Part shown: positions 1-6,900 of the stretch, one piece after another
Numbering within the stretch: the first letter of the stretch is position 1
How the letters are laid out: every line of letters starts with the position of its first letter
Notes under the pieces: generated by a model
The model's database searches: none
Told to the model about the DNA's origin: nothing
Seen by the model: only the letters and a program-made list of their open reading frames with translations
Made by a program: the position numbers and the translations under genes
Assembly (NCBI GenBank): GCA_009785395.1
Contig: WQWK01000060.1
Span: 1-9,407 of the forward strand
Origin: Conexibacteraceae bacterium
GTDB lineage: Bacteria; Actinomycetota; Thermoleophilia; Solirubrobacterales; Solirubrobacteraceae
Length of the DNA stretch: 9,407 nt
Direction of reading: 5' to 3'

Positions 1-537
1 CTCGGCATCGCGCTCACGGCGGTCGTGGCGCTCAGCACGGTGAGCGGCGCCTGGCCGGCCGCGATCGCCGTCTGGCTCGTGATCGCCGCCGTGCTCGCCC
101 GCTGGCCCTGGCCCGCGGCGGACGCTCCGGCGGACCTAGGGCCGGCGGCAACGCCCGCCGCCGGCCCGAAAGCGAAGGCGCCGATGCTCCAGAACGCATT
201 GATCGCGACGGTGGTCGTCGCGACCATGACCACGCTGGTCCCGATCCTGGGCGCGCACCTCGCCGGGATCATCACCTCGGCCCCGATCATCCTGTCGTTC
301 CTGCTGCCGGGCACCCACCGTGCGCGCGGCGGGGCCGGTGCCGCCGCCGTGGCGCGCGGCACGATCATCTCGATGGTGGCGACCGTGGCGTTCTCGACGG
401 TGCTGGCGACGAGCCTCGAGCGGTTTTCGGCCGGACCGGCGCTGCTGATCGCGGCGGTGGTGCTCGGCACGCTCGTCGCCGCCACCGCGACGGTCACTCG
501 GGCTGCGGCCCGAGTCCGTGCTCCAGCGCGCCCTTGA
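1..537 (+). CDS. Multi-span membrane protein, 5' end missing
   Basis: The reading frame is open from the first base of the window (first codons encode LGIALTAV), so the true start lies upstream. The GTG at 25 is only an internal candidate. The 178 visible codons are almost wholly hydrophobic: about two spans before a Pro/Ala-rich cytoplasmic or periplasmic linker (near window codons 38-62), then about four spans, including the segments NALIATVVVATMTT, IITSAPIILSFLLP, TIISMVATVAFS and ALLIAAVVLGTLVAA. The layout, with a break in the middle and a THRARGG loop after a span, resembles small GlpM/DUF3147-like integral membrane proteins built from two similar halves. That is a resemblance by eye only. 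Substrate and function are unknown. The basic C-terminal tail overlaps the end of the convergent HD-nuclease gene by 44 nt. Confidence 0.6.
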   Translation, partial: LGIALTAVVALSTVSGAWPAAIAVWLVIAAVLARWPWPAADAPADLGPAATPAAGPKAKAPMLQNALIATVVVATMTTLVPILGAHLAGIITSAPIILSFLLPGTHRARGGAGAAAVARGTIISMVATVAFSTVLATSLERFSAGPALLIAAVVLGTLVAATATVTRAAARVRAPARP

Positions 538-1420
538 CGCCGGCGTCCAGCGCGTTCAGGCGATACAGCGCCAGCGCCTCCGGCGAGGCGAAGCGGCCGC
601 CGGGCGCGTTCGATGAGCCGTGGTGGGTCAGGACGCAGTGCAGCAGCGCGAGCCGGCGGGCGTCGTCGAGCGCCTCGAGTTGGCGCGCGAAGTGCTCGCT
701 GAGAAGCTGCTGTCCGAGCACGATGTGACCGAGCAGGCGGCCCTGGTCGGTGAGGCCGATCTCGGCCCCGTAGGTGAACTCGCGCGTGCGGCCGATGTCG
801 TGGACGATCGCGGCGGTCAGCAGCAGGTCGCTGTTCAGCCGCCGGTGCAGGTCGCAGAGCTCGCGCGCCAGCGACGCGACGGCGACCGTGTGCTCGAGCA
901 GCCCGCCGAGGTAGGCGTGGTGGCCGTTGCGGGTCGCCGGCGTGCGGCGGAAGGCGGCGCGCAGCTCGGGATCGGCCAGCAGGGCATCGAGCAGCGCCCG
1001 GTACCCCGGGTCGTAGACCTCGGTGACGAGGTGCTCGAGGAAGCCGTCGAGCTCGTCCAGGTCGCGGTAGGCGACCGGGAGGAAGTCCTCGGGCCTCGCC
1101 TCCACGGTATCCGCGGCACCCACGTCCCCGGCGGTGCCGGTCTGCGCGCGGCGGATGTCCGAGACCTCGACCACCAGGTCATCACGGAAGCGCTCGACCC
1201 GGCCGACGACCGCGACCAGGTCGCCGCGCTCAAACCCGCCGGCCAGCGCGTCGGCGTCGCGGAAGGCGCGCGCCTGCACGCTGCCGCTGCGGTCGCGCAG
1301 CTCGAGCGCGAGGTAGGGACTGCCGGTGCGCGTCATCAGGCGGTCCTTGCGCACGCACGCGTACACGCCGCGCACCTCGTCGCCCGCGCGCAGCGAGCTG
1401 ATCGGACTCTCGGTCGGCAT
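494..1420 (-). CDS. OB-fold/HD-domain 3'-5' exoribonuclease (YhaM-like)
   Basis: The protein has an N-terminal OB-type nucleic-acid-binding domain (about residues 12-90, with VYACVRKDRL...SVQARAFRD and a VEVSDIRRA end strand). A metal-dependent HD phosphohydrolase domain follows (about residues 110-300). HD-domain residues visible are the HHAYLGGLLEHT motif, VHDIGR (the His-Asp pair), LLGHIVLG, LTHHG and the late NALDA aspartate. This order matches YhaM/CBF1 exoribonucleases, which degrade RNA from the 3' end in the cytoplasm. The usual AD-x-LD end motif is partly altered here (LYRLNALDA). I chose the ATG at 1420 (308 aa, MPTESPISSLRAGDEVRG). A GTG at 1456 would add 12 residues and overlap the divergent PAC2 gene by 10 nt. 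A TACCGT hexamer sits eight bases before the chosen ATG. An alternative label is a generic HD-domain nuclease or phosphohydrolase, because substrate cannot be read from the sequence. Confidence 0.85.
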   Translation of the reverse strand: MPTESPISSLRAGDEVRGVYACVRKDRLMTRTGSPYLALELRDRSGSVQARAFRDADALAGGFERGDLVAVVGRVERFRDDLVVEVSDIRRAQTGTAGDVGAADTVEARPEDFLPVAYRDLDELDGFLEHLVTEVYDPGYRALLDALLADPELRAAFRRTPATRNGHHAYLGGLLEHTVAVASLARELCDLHRRLNSDLLLTAAIVHDIGRTREFTYGAEIGLTDQGRLLGHIVLGQQLLSEHFARQLEALDDARRLALLHCVLTHHGSSNAPGGRFASPEALALYRLNALDAGVKGALEHGLGPQPE

Positions 1421-1427
1421 CTGGCCA

Positions 1428-1438
1428 TACGGTACGGT
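1428..1438. promoter_or_regulatory. Putative back-to-back leaderless promoter core
   Basis: Two overlapping TANNNT hexamers lie in the 26-bp gap between the divergent nuclease and PAC2 genes. TACGGT at 1433-1438 (plus) is eight bases before the PAC2 ATG at 1447. TACCGT on the minus strand (1434-1429) is eight bases before the nuclease ATG at 1420. No good Shine-Dalgarno sequence precedes either ATG and there is no room for a long leader, so both transcripts probably begin at or next to the start codon. No convincing -35 box was seen. The call rests on spacing and hexamer match only. Confidence 0.35.
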
Positions 1439-1446
1439 GAAACTGG

Positions 1447-2322
1447 ATGCAGCCACTGCGATGGAACTACCGCCCCGATCATCTGCGAGCGCCGGCCCTG
1501 GTCTGCGGCTTCAAGGGCTGGAACGACGCGGGCGACGCCGCCTCCTCGGCGGTCAGCTTCGTCGGCGAGACGCTCGGCGCGCGCGAGTTCGCGTCGATCG
1601 ACCCCGAGGACTTCTACGACTTCCAGGCGACGCGGCCGCAGATCAAGCTGACCGACGGTCACGCGCGAGCGATCGAGTGGCCGGACGTGCGTCTCTACGA
1701 GGTGCGGATCCCACGCGCGCCGCGCGACCTGATCCTGCTGAGCGGGTATGAGCCGTCGTTTCGCTGGCGCACGTTCACAGGCCTGATCGTCGAGCTCGCC
1801 GAGGCGATCGGCGTCCAGCTCGTGGTCACGCTCGGGGCGCTGCTCGCCGACGTCCCGCACACACGGCCGGTGACCGTCACCGGGTTCGCGACCGACCCGG
1901 CGCTGGTCTCGCGCCTGACCCTCGCGCAGTCCTCCTACGAGGGGCCGACAGGCATCGTCGGCGTCGTGCATGACGCATGCCGCACCGCGGGCCTGCCGTC
2001 CGCCAGCCTGTGGGCCGCGGTCCCGCACTACATCGCGGCCTCGCCGAACCCGAAGGCGGCGCTGGCACTGATCCGCAAGCTCGAGGGGCTGGTCGGCGTC
2101 GTCGTCGACGCCGGCGAGCTCGAGGCGGCGTCCGCCGATTACGAACGCCAGGTCAACGCCGCCGTCCAGCACGATCCCGAGATCCAGGCGTTCGTCGAGA
2201 AGCTCGAGGCGGCCGCCGGAGACGACGAGTCCGAGCTGCCGTTCGATTTCCCGTCGGGCGACTCGATCGAGCGCGATCTGCAGCGCTTCCTGCGCCAGCG
2301 CGGCCAGGACTCGCCCGGCTGA
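1447..2322 (+). CDS. PAC2 family protein
   Basis: This 291-aa protein carries the motifs of the actinobacterial PAC2 family, which is related to proteasome assembly chaperone 2: GFKGWNDAGDAAS (residues 21-33), FYDFQATRP (56-64), LGALLADVPHTRP (129-141), YEGPTGI (164-170) and SLWAAVPHYIA (187-197). A C-terminal acidic stretch then precedes a LPFDFPSGDSIERDLQRFL tail that is common in this family. Archaeal PAC2 homologues act with the proteasome through a C-terminal HbYX motif. None is present here (the end is RQRGQDSPG), so a proteasome-activating role is not supported. The biochemical function of the actinobacterial members is not established. The length is typical. The ATG start gives the usual short lead-in before the first beta strand, and the gene runs divergently from the exoribonuclease gene. 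Confidence 0.88.
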   Translation: MQPLRWNYRPDHLRAPALVCGFKGWNDAGDAASSAVSFVGETLGAREFASIDPEDFYDFQATRPQIKLTDGHARAIEWPDVRLYEVRIPRAPRDLILLSGYEPSFRWRTFTGLIVELAEAIGVQLVVTLGALLADVPHTRPVTVTGFATDPALVSRLTLAQSSYEGPTGIVGVVHDACRTAGLPSASLWAAVPHYIAASPNPKAALALIRKLEGLVGVVVDAGELEAASADYERQVNAAVQHDPEIQAFVEKLEAAAGDDESELPFDFPSGDSIERDLQRFLRQRGQDSPG

Positions 2323-2335
2323 CGCGCGCACCAGT

Positions 2336-2388
2336 GGGATGCTGTTGACGTTTTGCACCTCACACGTGCATTGCGTCAACAACATCCC
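2336..2388. promoter_or_regulatory. Long imperfect inverted repeat after PAC2 gene
   Basis: GGGATGCTGTTGACG (2336-2350) pairs with CGTCAACAACATCCC (2374-2388) over 15 positions with one mismatch. Inside it, TGCAC (2354-2358) pairs with GTGCA (2366-2370) around a 7-nt loop. It begins 13 nt after the PAC2 stop. No U-run follows on the plus strand, so it could be a U-less terminator for PAC2, a protein-binding operator for the VOC/sigma unit 74 bp downstream, or both. The inner half-site GTTGAC/GTCAAC appears a third time at 2435-2440, inside GGTTGTCAACC. Confidence 0.6.
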
Positions 2389-2447
2389 AGACCGCGACCG
2401 ATTACTTTCCGTGGCGCGGCCGGTCTGAAGGGTTGTCAACCACCACC

Positions 2448-2454
2448 AAGGAGG
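2448..2454 (+). promoter_or_regulatory. Strong Shine-Dalgarno of VOC gene
   Basis: AAGGAGG ends seven bases before the ATG at 2462. It is the only near-perfect ribosome binding site seen in the window and fixes the VOC start. It contrasts with the apparently leaderless starts of neighbouring genes and suggests the VOC/sigma unit is transcribed with a real 5' leader from its own promoter. Confidence 0.85.
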
Positions 2455-2461
2455 CAACAGG

Positions 2462-2860
2462 ATGAGCACCACAGCCACAGGTGTCCGCCAGATCACTCTG
2501 GTGTGCGTTCCGACCGTCGACCAGGACCGTGCAATCGAGTTCTACGAGTCGATCGGCTTCGAGAAGCGCACCGACCTGCCGTTCGGCGGCGGGTACCGCT
2601 GGGTCGAGGTCTACCCGCCCGAGGGGCCCACCGGCATCGCGCTCGCGCCGCCGCCGCCCGGCCAGGAGAACGTCGAGGGCGTGCAGACCGGGATCACGCT
2701 CGTGACCGATGACATCGACGCGACGCACGCGGCGATGAAGGAGGCCGGCGCCGACGTCGACGCCGAGGTCTCACGCATGGGCGACCCGGTGCCGCCGATG
2801 TACTGGTTCCGCGACCCGACCGGCCATTCGTTGATGGTCGTCGAGAGCCCCCGGTCCTGA
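2462..2860 (+). CDS. VOC-family (glyoxalase-fold) protein
   Basis: A 132-aa protein with the two-module beta-alpha-beta-beta-beta layout of the vicinal-oxygen-chelate superfamily. The first module has the strand ITLVCVPTVD (11-20), helix DRAIEFYESIGF (22-33) and strands YRWVEVYP and GIALAPP. The second has TGITLVTDDIDATHAAMKEAGADV (77-99), MYWFRDPTGHSLMVVES (113-129). DPTGHSL corresponds to the family's DPDGN-x-hydrophobic turn. The four usual metal ligands are not clearly present: Gln10 sits where His is typical, and the usual Glu positions hold Ala and Met or Val. It may therefore be metal-independent or a binding protein rather than a lyase or dioxygenase. Substrate is unknown. It has a strong ribosome binding site and its TGA overlaps the likely CTG start of the sigma factor, so the two are probably made from one mRNA. 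VOC proteins encoded next to ECF sigma genes are a recurring theme in actinobacteria. Confidence 0.87.
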   Translation: MSTTATGVRQITLVCVPTVDQDRAIEFYESIGFEKRTDLPFGGGYRWVEVYPPEGPTGIALAPPPPGQENVEGVQTGITLVTDDIDATHAAMKEAGADVDAEVSRMGDPVPPMYWFRDPTGHSLMVVESPRS

Positions 2861-2870
2861 CCAGTCAGGA
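2855..2870. repeat. Perfect dyad over VOC stop and sigma start
   Basis: TCCTGAC (2855-2861) and GTCAGGA (2864-2870) are perfect inverted copies around a CA centre, covering both the VOC TGA (2858-2860) and the putative sigma CTG (2857-2859). As RNA it would form a short hairpin that occludes the start until ribosomes finishing the VOC gene open it. It could also be a DNA site or chance. Confidence 0.5.
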
Positions 2871-3915
2871 TCACGGGTTCGCCGGTCTCGTCGAGCAGTA
2901 CCGAGCCGAGCTCCACGCGCACTGCTACCGGATGCTCGGCTCGGTGTTCGACGCCGACGATGCGCTGCAGGAGACGCTGGTCCGCGCCTGGCGCGGAGTC
3001 GACGGCCTGCGCGACACCGCGGCTGCGCGGCCGTGGCTCTATCAGATCGCGACCAACGTCTGTCTGACGGAGCTCGAGCGCCGCAAGCGGCGGATGCTGC
3101 CGCACGACTTCGGCCCGGCCGCGGATCCGGACACGCCACCTGGCGAGCCGGTGGCCGAGTCGACGTGGATCGAGCCCTACCCCGACGAATCGCTCGGCCT
3201 GCCGGCCGGGCGGGCGGCGCCCGCGGCGAGCTACGAGCAGCACGAGGCGATCGAGCTGGCGTTCGTCGCGGCGCTGCAGAACCTGGCGCCGAACCAGCGC
3301 GCGGTGCTGATCCTGCGGGAGGTGCTCGGCTTCAGCGCCGAGGAGTCGGCGACGATGCTCGAGACTACGGTCGCGTCCGTGACCAGCGCGCTGCAGCGCG
3401 CGCGCTCCGCCGTCCGCGAGCGGGTCCCGGAGCGGAGCCAGCAGGCGAACCTGCGGACACTCGGCGACCGGCGTCTGAGCGAGCTGGTCGACCGCTACGT
3501 GTCCGCCTGGGAGCGTGTCGACGTCGATGCGTTCGTCGCGCTGCTGACCGAGGACGCGACCTTCGCGATGCCACCGCTGCGCACCTGGTACACGCCGCGC
3601 CCGGTGATCGCCGCCTGGGCCCGCGGCTCGGCGCTGTCCGGCGCATGGCGCTGGCGCGCAGTGCTCACCCGGGCAAACGCACAACCGGCGCTCGGGTTCT
3701 ATGCATACGACGAGCAGGCGCAGACGCACCTGCCGTTTGCGCTGAACGTGCTGTCGTTCGACGGCGCCGGCCTGGTGGGCGATGTCACCGCCTTCATCGT
3801 CCGCGCCCCCGACCCGGCGGAGGCGGACCATTCGCGTTACCCCGAGCGGCCGCTGGACAGCCACAGCCTGTCGGGGGCCTTCGAGCGCTTCGGACTGCCG
3901 GCCGTGCTGGACTGA
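2857..3915 (+). CDS. ECF sigma factor with C-terminal SnoaL-like domain (SigG/SigX5-like)
   Basis: This is an RNA polymerase sigma-70-type factor that redirects the polymerase to its target promoters. Numbering from the CTG (352 aa): sigma-2 spans about residues 8-75 (FAGLVEQYRAELHAHCYRML, DADDALQETLVRAW, PWLYQIATNVCLTELERR). A linker carries the GPAADP...ESTWIEPYPDE signature typical of SigG/SigX5-like factors. Sigma-4 spans about 135-190 (LAPNQRAVLILREVLGFSAEESATML, SVTSALQRARS). An NTF2/SnoaL-like domain follows (about 205-320), of a kind known to tune activity in related ECF groups that lack anti-sigma factors. The first ATG (2932) would delete the first sigma-2 helix. In frame from the preceding stop at 2710 to 2932 there is no ATG, GTG or TTG, only CTG at 2803 and 2857. 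CTG 2857 gives LTSQDHGFAGLVEQYRAEL, a normal family N-terminus, and overlaps the VOC stop as CTGA. No anti-sigma gene is adjacent. Confidence 0.85.
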   Translation: MTSQDHGFAGLVEQYRAELHAHCYRMLGSVFDADDALQETLVRAWRGVDGLRDTAAARPWLYQIATNVCLTELERRKRRMLPHDFGPAADPDTPPGEPVAESTWIEPYPDESLGLPAGRAAPAASYEQHEAIELAFVAALQNLAPNQRAVLILREVLGFSAEESATMLETTVASVTSALQRARSAVRERVPERSQQANLRTLGDRRLSELVDRYVSAWERVDVDAFVALLTEDATFAMPPLRTWYTPRPVIAAWARGSALSGAWRWRAVLTRANAQPALGFYAYDEQAQTHLPFALNVLSFDGAGLVGDVTAFIVRAPDPAEADHSRYPERPLDSHSLSGAFERFGLPAVLD

Positions 3916-3934
3916 GTCAGCACTCGGCGGCCGG
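3898..3934. terminator. Shared hairpin at convergent stops
   Basis: GTGCTG (3904-3909) pairs with CAGCAC (3918-3923) around an 8-nt loop. CCGGCC (3898-3903) pairs with GGCCGG (3929-3934), leaving a 5-nt bulge on the right arm. The loop holds the sigma TGA (3913-3915) and the tail of the helicase stop (3917-3919 on the minus strand, which runs into the right arm). The arrangement suits a bidirectional terminator between the convergent genes. There is no U-tract, and GC-rich DNA forms such stems easily, so confidence is modest. Confidence 0.4.
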
Positions 3935-6900
3935 GCACAGCAGCCGGTAATCGCAGATGCCGCAGCTGCGCGGCGAGGGCGTCGGCTCGAACTCCTGCGC
4001 CCTGATCCCCTCGGCGACCTCGACCGCGACGCTGCGGATCCAGTCGGCGCGCTCGCGGTCGCCGGAGATGGCGACCTTGCGATCGTCGAGCAGGTAGTAG
4101 TAGGCGCCGTGCGTGGCCTCCAGCCCCCAGGCCTCGCGGGCCGCGATCGCATACAGCGAGAGCTGCACGTCGGTCTCGAGCTGGTCGGCTGACTTGGGGC
4201 GGCCGGTCTTGTAGTCGATCAGCTCGTACTCGCCGCTCGGCAGCTGGTCCACGCGGTCGACACGGCCGCGGACCAGATGCGGTCCCAGCTTGAAGCTGAA
4301 CTGGCGCTCGAACCAGGCCGGCCGCCCCGTGTCCGATACCGCGCGAGCGTGGTAACGGGTCAGGGCGCTCACCGCCTTCTGGCGCAGCTGGCGCTCCTCG
4401 TCGGAGTCGCCGAAACCGCCACGGCGCCAGCTGACGTCGAGCTGATAAAGGAGGTCGGCCAGCGGGCCGACCTCCCCACTCGAATCACCGGAATCACCGG
4501 AATGGAAGCGCTCCAGCACCTGGTGCACGCTGATCCCGAAGCGCTGATGCAGGGTCGGCTCCTGCGGGATCCGGAACACGCGCGCGAACTTGTAGCGCAG
4601 CGGGCACGCGCGATAGGTGTCGATGTCGGTCGCCGACAGCATCACGCCGTCACCGCGCATCGGCAGGAAGCGCTCGAGCGACGGCTCGTCGCGCGCGGCC
4701 ATCACCTGGGCGCGCCGGCGCAGGTCGCGCTCGGCGTCGAGCAGGTACTCGTCGAGCGGTGAGCTGGCGAAGATCTCACGCTGGTCGGCGGTGATCGCCT
4801 GCTCGATGCGCGTGTTGATGTCGCGCAGCGCGTCGGCCGTGCTCTGGCCGTCCCCAGCGTCACCACGAGCGATCAGCGCTGTGAGCTTCAGCAGCTCCAG
4901 GTAGCGGACGACCGCATGCGAGATGTCGAGGTCGGTGTCGAGCCGCAGCTCAGCCAGCCGCCCGGCCGCGCGGGTGGTGCCTTCCATCAGCTCGCCGCGC
5001 AGCAGGCGATAGGTCGAGTGCAGCGTCTCGGCCGGACCGAACAGATCCTCGCTGATGTCGATCCAGGCGGCTGCGTGCGTCACGCGCGCCTGCTCGACGG
5101 CGGCCAGCGGGACGTCCGTGGCGCCCTGACCGCCGCGCCCACCGCTCGTCGCGTACGCGAGCACGGCCCGCTCGCGAGCCCGCGAGGCGGCCACGTACAG
5201 CCACTGCTCCAGGCGCGAGCGGCGGGTGACGTCGTCATCGGCCGGAAGCGGCTCGTGCAGGAGCGCGTCGGGCACAGGCTCGCTGTCGAGCGCGTGCGAG
5301 CCGGCGAGCGAGGCGCGCAGCCCGAGCACGAAGACGTGATCCACCTCGAGCCCCCCGGCGACCTCGAGCGCGAGCACCTGCACGCGGCCGTCCGCGCCGG
5401 TCAGCGAAGGCTCCGCGCGCTCGTTCAGTCCGCCGTAGTCGGCGACGGCGGCGATCGAGCGGGCGAACTCGCGCGCCGTCGCCTGCGGCATCCGCGTGAC
5501 GTGCGCGGAGGCGAGCTCACCGAAGCGCGCCAGCGCCCGCAGCCGCTCGACGACGTCGGGTTGCGCGGCGAACAGCTGCTGGCGGCGCAGCCCCAGCCGC
5601 TCGATCAGGCGGTGCACGTACAGATCGGGGCGGCTCGTGTCGATCTGCGCGACGCACGCGCGGTAGAGCTTGAGGAACACGCGGATGCGCTCACGTGCCT
5701 CGGGCGGAACCTGCGGCGACTCGATCGCGGCCGCGAGCGCCGCGACCATGTCGAGCTTGCGCCGGCGTGCGATCTGGGTGCACCGCGCGATGTCCACCGA
5801 CCGCAGCTCGATCGGTGCGCGTGCCAGCGCGCGCACGACCGCCGGCGCGTCACCGGGGTCGGCCAGCAGCCGCAGCCAGGCGAGCAGGTCACGCACCTCG
5901 GCGCGCTGGAAGAAGGCGGCGTCGCCGACGACCGTGTGCGGCACCGCGCGCTCCTCGAGCGCCACCGAGACCGCCCGACCCTCACGCTGGACGTCCGGCA
6001 CGATCACAGCGATCCGGCGCGGGTCCGCCTGCTCGCGGGCGATCAGCCGCTCGATCTCGGCGGCGACCGCCTGCGCCTGCGCGCGCTCGTTCTCACACCG
6101 CCAGAAGCTGCTTGCCGGGGCGCCACGGTAGTGGGTCTGCAGCCGCACCACCCGCGTCTGCGGCGTCTCGAAGCTTTCAAGCCGCGCCGCGCCGGCGCCG
6201 CGGAAGCGCGACACGGCGCCCTGCGGGTCGCCCGCCACCGTCAGCTCACCTTCGTCGGCGACGGCGCGCGCCAGGGTCGCCGCTCCCAGCGCCAGTTCCT
6301 GCGCGTCATCGATCAGGACGTGCTGGAAGCTGCGGCGACTCGCCGGCTGGTCGGCCAGCAGCTTGATCGCGCTGTGCACGAGCTCTCCCTCGTCACAGGC
6401 GCCCGTCTCGCGCACCATGCGGTCGTGCGCCTCGAAGATCGCCGCGAACTCGCGCTCACGCGCGCTGTCCTGCTGCTGCGCCCAGGCGGAGAATTCGGTC
6501 GCGCTGACGAGCTCGGCCTTGAGCCTGTCGATCCTGCGTACGAAGCCCCCGAGCAGTGCACCCGCGTTACCGCCGAAGTCGTGGTGCTGGAGTGGCAGCT
6601 CGTCGATCCGCTCAGCCAGCATTGACAGCCTGTCGCCCGCGCTGAGCGTCGCGTCAACGAGCTCGGGCGGTGAGCCGGCACGACGCAGCACGGCGGCCGC
6701 GAGCTCCGGCGGCGTGACGACGACGAGCTCGCTGTAGCCGCCGCGCAGCTCCTGCTCGAGCACCGCGCGCGCTGCATCGGCACGCGCCGCCGAGGGTGTG
6801 AGCAGCGCGATCCGCTCCGGCGCCGTGCCCTGCTCCACGAGCCAGCCGTAGCGCTCGAGGATCAGCCGCGTCTTGCCGGTGCCCGCGGCCCCGAGCAGCA

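Noticed and set aside
620..1651. Plus-strand open frame of 343 codons opposite the exoribonuclease gene
   Set aside because: Antisense shadow of the HD nuclease. It also overlaps the true PAC2 start in another frame.
1336..2496. Minus-strand open frame of 386 codons opposite the PAC2 gene
   Set aside because: Antisense shadow with skewed composition, crossing the intergenic hairpin. No domain seen.
2611..4152. Minus-strand open frame of 513 codons opposite the VOC and sigma genes
   Set aside because: It runs through two well-supported opposite-strand genes and across their junction, is Arg/Pro/Ala-rich and has no recognisable domain.
4916..6625. Plus-strand open frame of 569 codons opposite the helicase-nuclease gene
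   Set aside because: It is an antisense shadow of a gene with clear motifs. The product is low-complexity (Arg, Ala, Gly, Leu, Val-rich) with no domain, as expected opposite high-GC codons.
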